Positions 7,149-15,560 of a stretch of DNA of 20,303 nt are shown here, piece after piece (the first letter of the stretch is position 1; each line of letters begins with the position of its first letter). Below the pieces are notes generated by a model. It was not told where the DNA came from. It did not search any database and saw nothing but the letters and a program-made list of their open reading frames with translations. The DNA comes from a virus: positions 1 through 20,303 of the IMG/VR virus record IMGVR_UViG_3300042945_000555, one strand, 5' to 3'. The position numbers were made by a program, and so were the translations under genes.

Positions 7149-9832
7149 TACGCCGCGCTCCTTACTTCAACAGCGACCAACTCCGCATCGCCCGTCATGG
7201 TGTCATTGGTCGCATCGTCCGCATTGCGGAAGACCTTCAGCCGAAATCTGTCACCCGCCGCCAGCGAGTCGATCGCCGTGGCGGTGATCTCGGTCACTGT
7301 CTCGATGCCACTTGTGCCGTTGGCCGCGCTGTGCGCTTCCGTGGCGGTGTCGAATGAGTCCGTGTCGAGGTCTGTGCCAGACTTCTCAAACTGAACGCCC
7401 CATCGGCAGTTGCCGCTTGTTGCGGTGCTTGCCATCCAGTGAAGGAAAACTTTGAGGCCGCTGCCAAGCGATGCACCTTCGGGGATGACGCCGACAAATA
7501 CTGCGCTTTCGTCTGTGGCGGCATCGAAGTCGAGGACGGCGATTCCTGTGCCGCGTGTGTCGAGGGTGGCGAAGGCGGTGCTGGGCGGCTGGTTGTGTTC
7601 GGCGGTGAAGACGGCGTAGGTCTTTGATCCTCCGCTGGCCGTGGCCGAAAGCGTATCGCCCGACACACTCAGCCCGCTGCCAATGATAAAGCCAATCGCC
7701 TTGGATTCCGAATCGTCCCACCCGTAGAGCTTGTCGGCAGCCAGATCGTCGGCCACAAGGTCGCTGCCGCTCACGCTCAGGATATCCGCGAGGGTCGTGC
7801 CGACTGCGGTGACGCCCGATCCCGTAGCCGAAAGCTCCCCCGCCGACAGGCTCAAGCCCGAGCCGATTTGGATCTCCTCGACGGCCCCTGTGCCGCTGCT
7901 CGTTCTTCCGATTAAGCGGGCGCTTGCTTGCGTTAGGCCCGATGATGTGATGGAGCCGCTGGCGGCTGCGCCTGTAACGTCTGCGACAAGGTGCGTGTGG
8001 TTGCCTGCGGCGACTTCGGTGGAGCCTGTGCCGACAGGGAGGCGGGCTACGTCGAGGGTGCCAGAGGTGATGCGGTCTGCGCCGTGAGCATCAACGGGGA
8101 CGATGGCCCAAAAACTACCGCCAGTTTGCCATCTAAAAGTAAACGAGCGACCTTCGTTATCTTTCGTTCCAAGGTCTGCAAGCGTTGATCCTCCTGCGCT
8201 TGTCTTTACAAGAATGCGACCGTTGGCAATGTTTCCAGAGCGAATCAACTGAAACAAATCTGCATCTTGGTTGCCCGTGGTTGGCAGGAGGACTTCGGTG
8301 TCGGTGCTTAGTGTTGTCGAAATCGTTATGCGGCGGGCGCGACCAGTTGCCAAAGTTGTAGGTGACGCCGAAATTGATTCTTCAAAGACCGACCATTGAA
8401 ATATGGCCCCAATATCGCTAGGAGCCAGCGCATCCGTGCCGCCTGTGGCGTGGGAGGCTTTGTGCGCCGTGGGCGTCCTCGCGTCACTTAGGCGAGCATC
8501 ATTACCCTGACAGGCAGTTCCAGAAGTGGTTCCGTAGCTGACCGTGAGCGTTCTATTGGCCGTAAGATCTCCCCCACCCGTAAGCCCTGTTCCCGCGCTG
8601 ATGGTTCGGGATGTCGGCACACCTCCGATATTAGTAAGTGCGGTTGCGGGGTTGCTGACATCACTGAGATTGTTTACCTCTAGAAGCGCCCCTTGCGCCG
8701 TCAAAAGCCCGCCAACATTGATTGTCCAAGCTGTGAATGGCCCACCGCTTCCTTCTACGGTATCGACATTAACCACCAATGTTGTTCCAGAATAGCTAGT
8801 AACAATAGCATGCATATGACGGCTTGCATCATAGACAATCGTAACGTCTTGTGTCGGGGTGTAGCTGAGACCCGACTGGACGGTGAACGTCTTAGATCCA
8901 GTGGTTAGTGAATGGGAGGTTGTGGAAGTTGTGAGATAGCGGTCTCCGCGATTTGCCAGCGTAAATGCCGTAGTAGCAATCTGTGTGGTATCAGTTCCAG
9001 CAGCAGCAGTAGGTGCTGTCGGGGTTCCTGTGAGTGCGGGGGAATCCAGATTAGCCTTTAGATTTAGTGCGGTCTGGGTAGCTGTTGAGACAGGTTTTGA
9101 GGCATCACTTGTGTCATCGACATTACCGAGTCCAACGTCTGATTTGGTCGCGGAAGCACCAACAGTTGCCCGTCCCTTGGCGTCTACCGTGACTTTGGTA
9201 TAGGTTCCAGCGCCAACCCCTGTGGTTGTTAAAGTCGGATTGGGATAAGTTCCAGTTAGGTCTCCGCCTGCGGGGCCGCTGGGTGCGGTGGAGATAGTTC
9301 CCCATTCGGGGGCCGTGGCCCCACTATTTACCTTTAAGACTTGCCCTGCTGTGCCGATTGGGAGGCGTTCGTTGACTAGCGCCCCGCGATAGAGGGTATC
9401 ACCTTGATTCGTTAGGATAGATTCTCCTCCACCTCCAGAAGTGCCATAGCGAGGAAGAATCTGCCATCCACGGGTCGATCCCGTATAGATCATCGTGAAA
9501 TATGCACCCTCTACGTTACAGATGAGGTTTTCTTCAAGACTTTCGATTCTTTGTCCGTTTCGGGCGATGGTCAGAGGATTGGTATCGAAGGTCTCCGAGT
9601 AGTCGAAGATATCAATGGAATCACCAGCATTCGGGCTTGCGGGCAGGGTCAGGGTAAAGCTACCACCAGATGTATCAGCAGCGATGTTCTGCGAGTTGGT
9701 AAGAGTCTGGTTGGCGGTGACTACCGTGTAGTTGATGTTGGCCTGCGGGCCACTAGGCCCAGCAGGGCCGCGCTCCACCACCTCAATAATCTCAATCTCC
9801 CTCTCTGTAATCTCAATAACCTCTTGGCTCAT
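7148..9832 (-). CDS. Long modular tail fibre protein
   Basis: Encodes 894 aa built from recognised fibre modules. After an acidic N-terminus a short collagen-like GPAGPSGP (22-29) appears. [16 protein letters not shown] (186-201) is a common fibre segment; [20 protein letters not shown] (231-250), then [20 protein letters not shown] (262-281) and TTQIATTAF (282-290), form a Stf-like repeat. Further segments are [20 protein letters not shown] (411-430), [20 protein letters not shown] (610-629), [16 protein letters not shown] (639-654) and twice IGSGLSxSxGxLSATxSG (656-673, 717-734). The last 155 residues look like a jelly-roll tip. A clear AGGAG (9845-9841) lies 8 bases before the ATG, which also overlaps the previous stop (ATGA). 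Role: adsorption fibre at the tail, probably receptor binding at the C-terminus. Confidence 0.88.
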   Translation of the reverse strand: MSQEVIEITEREIEIIEVVERGPAGPSGPQANINYTVVTANQTLTNSQNIAADTSGGSFTLTLPASPNAGDSIDIFDYSETFDTNPLTIARNGQRIESLEENLICNVEGAYFTMIYTGSTRGWQILPRYGTSGGGGESILTNQGDTLYRGALVNERLPIGTAGQVLKVNSGATAPEWGTISTAPSGPAGGDLTGTYPNPTLTTTGVGAGTYTKVTVDAKGRATVGASATKSDVGLGNVDDTSDASKPVSTATQTALNLKANLDSPALTGTPTAPTAAAGTDTTQIATTAFTLANRGDRYLTTSTTSHSLTTGSKTFTVQSGLSYTPTQDVTIVYDASRHMHAIVTSYSGTTLVVNVDTVEGSGGPFTAWTINVGGLLTAQGALLEVNNLSDVSNPATALTNIGGVPTSRTISAGTGLTGGGDLTANRTLTVSYGTTSGTACQGNDARLSDARTPTAHKASHATGGTDALAPSDIGAIFQWSVFEESISASPTTLATGRARRITISTTLSTDTEVLLPTTGNQDADLFQLIRSGNIANGRILVKTSAGGSTLADLGTKDNEGRSFTFRWQTGGSFWAIVPVDAHGADRITSGTLDVARLPVGTGSTEVAAGNHTHLVADVTGAAASGSITSSGLTQASARLIGRTSSGTGAVEEIQIGSGLSLSAGELSATGSGVTAVGTTLADILSVSGSDLVADDLAADKLYGWDDSESKAIGFIIGSGLSVSGDTLSATASGGSKTYAVFTAEHNQPPSTAFATLDTRGTGIAVLDFDAATDESAVFVGVIPEGASLGSGLKVFLHWMASTATSGNCRWGVQFEKSGTDLDTDSFDTATEAHSAANGTSGIETVTEITATAIDSLAAGDRFRLKVFRNADDATNDTMTGDAELVAVEVRSAA

Positions 9833-10197
9833 CGGGCGATCTCCTGATAGACTTTAGCTTTACCTGTAGCAAATGCGATATAGGTGTAGCCGAGGTAGAG
9901 TTCGATTTCGTAGACGTTGTCGCCTGCGGTGAGGTTTGCGGCTTGTGTGGCGGTGATTTCGATTTCGATGGTGCCAGCGCTTCCGCCGAGGGTGATCCCG
10001 CTTCCAGAGGTCAATGTGAGCAATGTGGCGCTATCCTTTGCGCACTCCCGAATGACCATGTTGGCCCCGTAGCCCGAAAGATTGACAGGGACGTTTGATT
10101 TCCCCTTGCAGGACTTGGTCAGATAACGAAATTTCGCCGTCCATGTCTTTCCTTGGACGATTTCAATATCTTTCTCAAGTCTCCAGTAGTTGGTCAT
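9829..10197 (-). CDS. BppU-like adapter protein, copy 2
   Basis: Encodes 122 aa. The pattern '[11 protein letters not shown] ... [14 protein letters not shown] ... [20 protein letters not shown] ... [13 protein letters not shown] ... [11 protein letters not shown]' follows the N-terminal domain of BppU-type baseplate/adapter proteins, a beta-sandwich that tethers receptor-binding proteins to the tail. The protein at 12541-12903 has the same order of elements and is its paralogue. The start ATG overlaps the previous fibre's stop (ATGA), and the stop overlaps the next fibre's start the same way, so it is coupled to both. It has no fibre of its own and probably connects the long fibre encoded just downstream. 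Confidence 0.7.
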   Translation of the reverse strand: MTNYWRLEKDIEIVQGKTWTAKFRYLTKSCKGKSNVPVNLSGYGANMVIRECAKDSATLLTLTSGSGITLGGSAGTIEIEITATQAANLTAGDNVYEIELYLGYTYIAFATGKAKVYQEIAR

Positions 10198-12215
10198 TTA
10201 TACAGTGGAACACGGAAGCTGACATTGCTTCCATTGGTTTGTACGGTAACCTCCATCCAAGCAACATAGTTGTTAAAATTTCCCGCATTTGTCGGGTTGG
10301 AATTCGTGGCAAACACTGCTGCTTGGAAATTGGCATTGTTGGTGTTGGTTAGGGCTGGGAGGCCAAGGCCGAGGTTGGTGCGTGTAACAGCTATATTTGT
10401 AATAGTTTCAGTAAAATAAATTGCACCTTCCAACGTGAGATTATCTCCAGAAAGATCTGACGCATTTACTTGATTAAACACAACATTGTTTGACGCCCCC
10501 AAACCAAGATTCGTCCTACTTGCTGCCGCATTTGCTGCTGCATTGGTGCCCGAAAAGAAGATAGGCTCAACATAAGAGATGTTGTCGGCCAATATCCATG
10601 CTCCACTTCGATACATCAATAGAACCGTTTCATCAAGCTGGTTGAGAGTGATTAGATTGGTTGCCGCGCCCAATTGCCTGATAGCTGTCACTGCATTGGT
10701 TGACTGGGCTAGATGAATAATAGTTGCTCTATCTCCTTCAAATGTGGTTGCGGGATTTGTGGGTAATGTCACCGTATTCGTGACCCCCGAAACCGAAGGA
10801 GAAAGGCTGAACAGGAATAGATTGCGGCTATTGGTTGCGGGATTTGTAGATGTTCCAGTAATATTGGTCTGGTATTGAACTGTTGTGGATATCGGAGCCA
10901 CTTGCCAGAAGTTGGTAGGGCTTACCACCTCTCCGTTTGTGTTGACTAAAACTGGATTGGTATTAGATCCGAAAAGTGCTGCTTGGAATGTTGCAGCGTT
11001 GGTGTTGGTGAGGCCCGCCCAAGGAACGCCAAGATTGGTTCTCGCCGTTCCAGCGCCAAACGCTGTATAGCTAAACCCATCCCAGCCAACAAAAGCTGGT
11101 GTTGCGGTGGAAATATTTGTAACCACTTTTGAAACTGTTCCGCCACTATTTATTTCCAAAAGCCCTCTACCAACAGTTGATACACCTTCAAAAAGGAGAG
11201 GCCCATTAAGATAGATTCCATTGCTTGCGTTGACAGCAAACGTGTTGTTGCCGCGAGAACTTCCAGCAGTCCCACCTTGCGGAACTCCGTTAAATAGAAA
11301 CGCGCCTTGGTGTCTCATATTGCCCAACAATCCCATAACAATTGACCCACCAGAGCCAATTGGCATATTGGTAATTGTATTAGCCCCCCCAAAAGCAAAG
11401 CTTACACTTGCCGTAGAATCTATAAAATTTTGTCCTCCAAATGCAGATGAATTATCTGTGGAAAGATTTGTATTAAAAGTTCCAACAGAAAGACCAGTAA
11501 AAGCATTGTTTGTAGTTCCAAGCCCGATAGCATTACGGAAATTTGTGGCATCTGTATTAGTAAGCGCAGACCAGCCCAATCCAAGGTTTGTTCTTGCGGT
11601 TTCGGCGTTGGTGGCTCCAGTTCCACCATTAGCAATAGCCACTGATCCAGAAATATTGGCCGCTGTTATGTCTGTTAACCCTGCGCCACTTCCGTTAGTG
11701 CGGAGAAGCAATGTTGGAAAATTTGTAAGATTAATTGCGTTTCCATCTGTTGCCAAAGCGCCAATTGCGGTTCTAGCGGCTGCTGCGTTTGTGGCAATAA
11801 ACACAGCATCGCCAACTATTGTAGAACCAAGATTCTGACGAGCGTTGGCTGCGTTTGTTGCTCCTGTACCACCACTGGAGATAGCAAGAGTTCCCCCAAT
11901 ATTTGTAAATGTAACTGTAGAGATATTAGATGCGGGGATAATTCCAACCAGATTGGTAGCCTGAAGATTGCTCAATGCCCCACCATTGCCAGTCGCCAAA
12001 TTAGAAAGCGCGGAAGAGGCGGGTTGAAATGCGGATACTGGACTTGTAGCCGCTGTTCCCAAACCAAGTCCCGTGCGAGCATTAGAAGCATCGGCGCTCC
12101 AGAAGTTGGTGGGTTGGACTACGGCATTATTGGTGCCGACAAGAACGTTCCGAGTTTGCCCGAAGCCCGAAACAACCAAGGCTCCACTGATAATAAGTGA
12201 GAGAATATATTTCAT
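10194..12215 (-). CDS. Signal-peptide-bearing tail-fibre-like repeat protein
   Basis: Encodes 673 aa. Residues 1-20 look like a Sec signal peptide (Lys2, then ILSLIISGALVVSGFGQ). PTNFW occurs at 35-39 and again at 433-437 in a repeated NTNGEVVSPTNFW-type module. A phage-fibre repeat of the type GGTGATNAxxARxNLGLG recurs: copies around 44-53, 115-130, 197-214, 389-396, 565-573 and 610-618, several followed by LTNTxxxxFxxA. Residues 256-300 contain SSAFGGQNF, VSFAFGGAN and SIVMGLLGN, resembling trimeric adhesin head turns. The start lies 1 base after the previous stop, and the stop overlaps the next gene (ATGA). The repeats place it with phage fibres, whereas the leader peptide is what an exported bacterial adhesin would carry. 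Whether it sits on virions or on the infected cell is unknown. Confidence 0.78.
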   Translation of the reverse strand: MKYILSLIISGALVVSGFGQTRNVLVGTNNAVVQPTNFWSADASNARTGLGLGTAATSPVSAFQPASSALSNLATGNGGALSNLQATNLVGIIPASNISTVTFTNIGGTLAISSGGTGATNAANARQNLGSTIVGDAVFIATNAAAARTAIGALATDGNAINLTNFPTLLLRTNGSGAGLTDITAANISGSVAIANGGTGATNAETARTNLGLGWSALTNTDATNFRNAIGLGTTNNAFTGLSVGTFNTNLSTDNSSAFGGQNFIDSTASVSFAFGGANTITNMPIGSGGSIVMGLLGNMRHQGAFLFNGVPQGGTAGSSRGNNTFAVNASNGIYLNGPLLFEGVSTVGRGLLEINSGGTVSKVVTNISTATPAFVGWDGFSYTAFGAGTARTNLGVPWAGLTNTNAATFQAALFGSNTNPVLVNTNGEVVSPTNFWQVAPISTTVQYQTNITGTSTNPATNSRNLFLFSLSPSVSGVTNTVTLPTNPATTFEGDRATIIHLAQSTNAVTAIRQLGAATNLITLNQLDETVLLMYRSGAWILADNISYVEPIFFSGTNAAANAAASRTNLGLGASNNVVFNQVNASDLSGDNLTLEGAIYFTETITNIAVTRTNLGLGLPALTNTNNANFQAAVFATNSNPTNAGNFNNYVAWMEVTVQTNGSNVSFRVPLYK

Positions 12216-12216
12216 T

Positions 12217-12540
12217 TTACATTAATCGCTTCCAAACCCTTTTAGTTCCTGTTTGGCTATCATAGTCATTCGGCCTGATAATAAAAGGATCGTTTTCTGC
12301 ATCTGTTCCATTGGTTAATTGATAAATTGATGGAATGCCGCTAATTACTAAAAATACCACAATCCCAACGGCATAAGTTCCGCTAACGGTATTCAAGGAA
12401 TCCAAATCTGTAGCCGCTCCACCAGTTAGTCCAGTGATTGATGGCTCTACCCGAAGGATGTTGACACTTGGAGTTTGGATTGGAGTAGAACTAACACCAA
12501 TAACACTGGAACTTGGGATGGGGATACAGATCTTGCTCAT
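12217..12540 (-). CDS. Small fibre-operon structural protein, unknown function
   Basis: Encodes 107 aa, mostly predicted beta structure, with a central GLTGGAATDLDSLNTVSGTY and a C-terminus YQLTNGTDAENDPFIIRPND that then reads W-K-R at the end. I recall similar short proteins in fibre clusters of unrelated phages, but cannot name a Pfam family. The hydrophobic run at about 56-72 is probably buried strands rather than a membrane segment. The start abuts the preceding stop directly (TAAATG) and the next gene begins 1 base after its stop, so it is part of the same tightly coupled translation chain. Likely an attachment or decoration partner of the fibre that follows. Confidence 0.65.
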   Translation of the reverse strand: MSKICIPIPSSSVIGVSSTPIQTPSVNILRVEPSITGLTGGAATDLDSLNTVSGTYAVGIVVFLVISGIPSIYQLTNGTDAENDPFIIRPNDYDSQTGTKRVWKRLM

Positions 12541-12903
12541 TTATCGGGTAACCTCTGGTGAAATGATAACATTGCCTTGCAGGATTCGGGTTGTGACGGC
12601 CCCATTGTAAAGCTCAAGGTCATATACGGCTTTATCACAGACCGAGAGCGATGCCGTGTCAGATGCCGAAATAGTAAGCCTAATAGATCCTGTAGCCTCA
12701 TTCAAGACGATTCTACCATTAGTTGTAGACAATTCAAGAATTAGTGCTTTGGATTCGGGCTTTGACCGAATGTGCATCTTGGCCGTAAATCCCGTAAGAT
12801 CCACGGGAGCCGATGGTTCGCCCGTCTCATAAAACAAAGTTTGATTAAATGTTGCCCCCTGAAATATGCAAATATCAGCTTCGGCAATCGGTAGTTGAGC
12901 CAT
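12541..12903 (-). CDS. BppU-like adapter protein, copy 1
   Basis: Encodes 120 aa from the ATG at 12903; a TTG three codons upstream is less likely. The sequence runs 'IFQGATFNQTLFYE ... VDLTGFTAKMHIRSK ... GRIVLNEATGSIRLTISASD ... CDKAVYDLELYNG ... QGNVIISPEVTR', which matches the BppU N-terminal-type beta-sandwich and parallels the 122-aa protein at 9829-10197. By family these connect receptor-binding proteins to the baseplate or tail. It is the first gene after the large terminase (16-base gap) and heads the fibre operon. No Shine-Dalgarno sequence is seen. A TTGACT and a TAGATT lie upstream but 15 bases apart, a poor promoter spacing. Confidence 0.72.
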   Translation of the reverse strand: MAQLPIAEADICIFQGATFNQTLFYETGEPSAPVDLTGFTAKMHIRSKPESKALILELSTTNGRIVLNEATGSIRLTISASDTASLSVCDKAVYDLELYNGAVTTRILQGNVIISPEVTR

Positions 12904-12919
12904 AAATGGCAAATAGAAT

Positions 12920-14761
12920 CTACCAATTCTTCCTTATAGTCAAGGCTTGTTTGAGTTTTTTAAACGTCTCTTTGTTGAGTCGTTTCTTTTCCTCAATCGC
13001 CTCACTACCCGCCATGGCTCCGAATACTTTACGAGCAACAAACAATCCTACAGCAAATGAGTCAAATAAGTCAGGAGACTTCCCAATCCTCTTTTTCATG
13101 TCGGTCTTGGACTCAATAATAATCTTCCGAGTCCTTCGTACATACTTTCTCTGAGTCATCTCCCATGCCAGATCGGGAGTTATTCCCTTAAGTTGTTCGC
13201 ATTCTAGGAAATAACGGGCCGCAAAGCAGAGTTCAGAAGCCATGTTGTGGAACAATTCCTTGCCGACTTGTGGCTTTCCAGTGGCTTCGTTCCTCATGGC
13301 GTATTGGGCGCTGACAGGTAAATCTGAAGCTGCTCCTGCAAAACTTACTGCATGCCACCCCTTTAAGAGTTCCCTTTCTCCAATTGACCAGAAAATACCG
13401 CCAGCCGAAGCATCCACACCCATCCATTGATTTGGAATTCCCAACTTAAGAGAAAGATCGTGGATTTGCTGGATCATCTCGTATTGGAAGTCTTCTTGAG
13501 ATCCCGCCCTTCTGTTGAGGACATACTGCTTCTCGACAGCTATCGCCCACTTACCACTGATTAGCTTGCCATACTTCATGTGGGTAAAGACGAAACGGTC
13601 ACCTCCCTCAGTGTAGCTTGGATCAATTCCTGCAATATCTTTCGGGGTTCCGTCCCATATTGGCTTGTCTAGCGCCCCATGACGAGCCAATAGGATATCC
13701 GAAACAATCGTGGAGTCATCGGCGTCGGCAGGAGGCCAGAATCCCCTAAACTTTCTCCAATACTGTGGGTTAAGTTCTCCAAGTTCTTTTCGGGCCAAGG
13801 CCACATCATTGGGTTTGGGAAGAAATGGATATCGGAGTCCCTTGCCAGCATCGAAGGACTGTTGGTTCGGATTGTCGTTCTCTGAATCAAACCTGATGCA
13901 CACCCCCTCAATACCAGCCACCCGTATCTTCCAGTTTGGCGTTTGCTCATCCACACTCATCCATCCCTTGATGGGTTCGCAGAACTTTCCATGGGGGTCA
14001 AAGATGGATGCGGGATTGCCCGCGCCCACGATGTAGAGTTCTTGAGCGCCCTTAAATCCCCATACAGCTTGGGTAATCACGGAAGCCGAACAATCTTGCA
14101 ACTCATCGATTATCAACACGATACGACGATTCTTTTTACCTTGAAGTCGCTTTTGAGCGTCATCTTTGTATTCGTCACCCGCCGCCAAGAGCATGATAGA
14201 GGAAGCATCACTCACCCCTGTTTCGGGGTCGATAATAGCCCCCTCTTCGTCTGAGAGCTTGATGATATCCATGGACTCGATTAGCCTTCCAGAGGCCAGT
14301 CCCATGTTTCGGGCTTCGCGATACATCTTGACCAGTGCCGCCCAGATACGCTGCTTGGCGTCAATTTTGCTCGTAGAGACCACAATGGTCATTGTGTTGA
14401 TCGGGTCGCAGAACCAGTTAACCAAAGCAAATGCCGCCATTCCGTAGGACTTGCCAGAGTCGGTGCCGCCCGCTAAACCCGTGACGCTTCGGACAAATCG
14501 GTTCCCCGTGACCTCGTCTACTTCGTGAACAGTATTGCAGAATGCTTGTGCGCTCAGTTCCGCCCACCTGTGCCACTGAAATGTGGGCCATATAGCTGAA
14601 ACGATATTTCGGTAATGACGGGCTTTTCCTAAACCACCCTCTTCGGGAGTCAGCCCTTGCAGGAAAGCGTCCATCTCAATGCGGATTGGCGTAATCGCCT
14701 GTCCGTCTTTGGGTAACCACAACCTCCCGTATTTCTCTATCCCTTGATCAACTGTTGCCAT
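12920..14761 (-). CDS. terL: Terminase large subunit (packaging ATPase and nuclease)
   Basis: Encodes 613 aa, a normal to slightly long TerL. The ATPase domain has Walker A GGTDSGKS (98-105), Walker B IVLIIDE (214-220) with the catalytic Glu at 220, and a coupling-motif-like GAGNPAS (246-252). The RNase-H-like nuclease domain shows GIDPSYTEGGD (378-388), MGVDAS (447-452) and KSPDLFDSFAVGL (561-573), which supply the expected acidic residues D380, D450 and D564/D567. It cuts concatemeric DNA and pumps it through the portal into the prohead. It is transcribed away from the probable small terminase, whose start is 28 bases from its own. The start has no Shine-Dalgarno sequence; TATAAA lies 7 bases upstream. 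Confidence 0.95.
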   Translation of the reverse strand: MATVDQGIEKYGRLWLPKDGQAITPIRIEMDAFLQGLTPEEGGLGKARHYRNIVSAIWPTFQWHRWAELSAQAFCNTVHEVDEVTGNRFVRSVTGLAGGTDSGKSYGMAAFALVNWFCDPINTMTIVVSTSKIDAKQRIWAALVKMYREARNMGLASGRLIESMDIIKLSDEEGAIIDPETGVSDASSIMLLAAGDEYKDDAQKRLQGKKNRRIVLIIDELQDCSASVITQAVWGFKGAQELYIVGAGNPASIFDPHGKFCEPIKGWMSVDEQTPNWKIRVAGIEGVCIRFDSENDNPNQQSFDAGKGLRYPFLPKPNDVALARKELGELNPQYWRKFRGFWPPADADDSTIVSDILLARHGALDKPIWDGTPKDIAGIDPSYTEGGDRFVFTHMKYGKLISGKWAIAVEKQYVLNRRAGSQEDFQYEMIQQIHDLSLKLGIPNQWMGVDASAGGIFWSIGERELLKGWHAVSFAGAASDLPVSAQYAMRNEATGKPQVGKELFHNMASELCFAARYFLECEQLKGITPDLAWEMTQRKYVRRTRKIIIESKTDMKKRIGKSPDLFDSFAVGLFVARKVFGAMAGSEAIEEKKRLNKETFKKLKQALTIRKNW

Positions 14762-14789
14762 TTATGAAATTTATACTAAACTAATCTGG
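14762..14789. promoter_or_regulatory. 28-base divergent intergenic region between terL and terS-like gene
   Basis: The two terminase-type genes start back to back within 28 bases. The gap contains the sequence TTTATACTAAA: read on the plus strand it offers TATACT (14772-14777), 12 bases before the plus ATG, and on the minus strand TATAAA (14774-14769), 7 bases before the minus ATG. Any -35 element for either gene would lie inside the other gene, and I see no good one. Such tight divergence could be autoregulated by the HTH protein. Confidence 0.3.
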
Positions 14790-15560
14790 ATGGAGAAAAA
14801 GCGCAAGAGCGGAGAGCGGGATTGGGACGCGCCCGAAAACCGTATTAAAAAACAGAATGCATTTCGGCTCTATGCTGCTGGTAGGGACTTGCCAGAGGTA
14901 ATGAAGGCTTTGGACACCAAGCACAAGCCCACTCTTGAGAAGATGATCTATAGCGAGAAATGGGACGAATACACCAAGATCTGGCAGGAAAATCCCGAAG
15001 CAGAGAACCTCTACCCTTGGGATAAAGAGCGTCCAGCAGCCCTAGTTGCCCCTCCCGCCAGAATGGAGGAGATGGATAAAAAACGCAGGCTTGAGTGTAT
15101 TAAGGGATTTTCTATGTATTGTTCAGGACGCACCCTGCGGGATATTGCCGAGGAATTAAAGGTAAGCGAATCTACTGTTTGCTTGTGGCGGGATACCCAA
15201 CGCTGGATTCAGTGCCGCGAACGTCTGGTCAACGAGCAATCTCCCGCCCCTTGGGAAGATGACGGAATTCCTTCTGTTATGTCGGAAATCACGGCGTCTC
15301 TGGAAACCATGAAGAAATCGATTAAATTTTTGACTGGAAAGGTATTGGTCAAGGCCGCTGATGCCGCACAAGACCTAGATGGCATGGAGGCTCTTGGTAT
15401 GATGAGGAATATCAAGCAGTTGGCAGAAGCTGCTGCCATCAACTTTTCTGAGGGCAACAACCAACAGAATGCAATTCAGATCAACATTGCCACCAAGCTG
15501 GAATCCATGAAGATTCCCGAAAACAACACCTATGAATCGGAGTTAATTATCAATGAGTGA
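14790..15560 (+). CDS. Probable terminase small subunit with tandem HTH motifs
   Basis: Encodes 256 aa. Two similar HTH-like segments are present: 24-65 (FRLYAAGRDLPEVMKAL through the Trp at 58) and 106-147 (GFSMYCSGRTLRDIAEELKV followed by SESTVCLW and a Trp at 139). They share the pattern aromatic, Gly-Arg, Leu, Leu, Thr, Trp and look like an internal duplication. A helical region follows (164-220), which could mediate oligomerisation, then an Asn/Gln-rich tail. By position (divergent from terL) and architecture (DNA-binding HTH plus helical core) it is a good small-terminase candidate, which would recognise the packaging site. It could instead be a transcription regulator. The ATG at 14790 lacks a Shine-Dalgarno sequence. 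The next gene overlaps its end by 8 bases. Confidence 0.65.
   Translation: MEKKRKSGERDWDAPENRIKKQNAFRLYAAGRDLPEVMKALDTKHKPTLEKMIYSEKWDEYTKIWQENPEAENLYPWDKERPAALVAPPARMEEMDKKRRLECIKGFSMYCSGRTLRDIAEELKVSESTVCLWRDTQRWIQCRERLVNEQSPAPWEDDGIPSVMSEITASLETMKKSIKFLTGKVLVKAADAAQDLDGMEALGMMRNIKQLAEAAAINFSEGNNQQNAIQINIATKLESMKIPENNTYESELIINE

Noticed and set aside
6684-7394. Plus-strand open frame of 236 codons across the lectin and long fibre genes
   Set aside because: It crosses a well-supported gene junction on the other strand and its translation has no coherent domain.
10942-10970. TTGACT followed by TAGATC on the plus strand in the fibre gene
   Set aside because: It is inside a minus-strand gene with no plus-strand gene downstream. 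It shows that such hexamers occur by chance in this window.
11221-11838. Plus-strand open frame of 205 codons within the signal-peptide fibre gene
   Set aside because: It is the antisense shadow of a repetitive Asn/Thr/Ala-rich gene; low complexity, no start signal and no recognisable domain.
10194-12215. Repeated DNA in the fibre gene as a possible CRISPR-like or tandem repeat array
   Set aside because: The repeats are imperfect, irregularly spaced and in frame with the recurring ARTNLGLG protein motif, so they are protein-level repeats.
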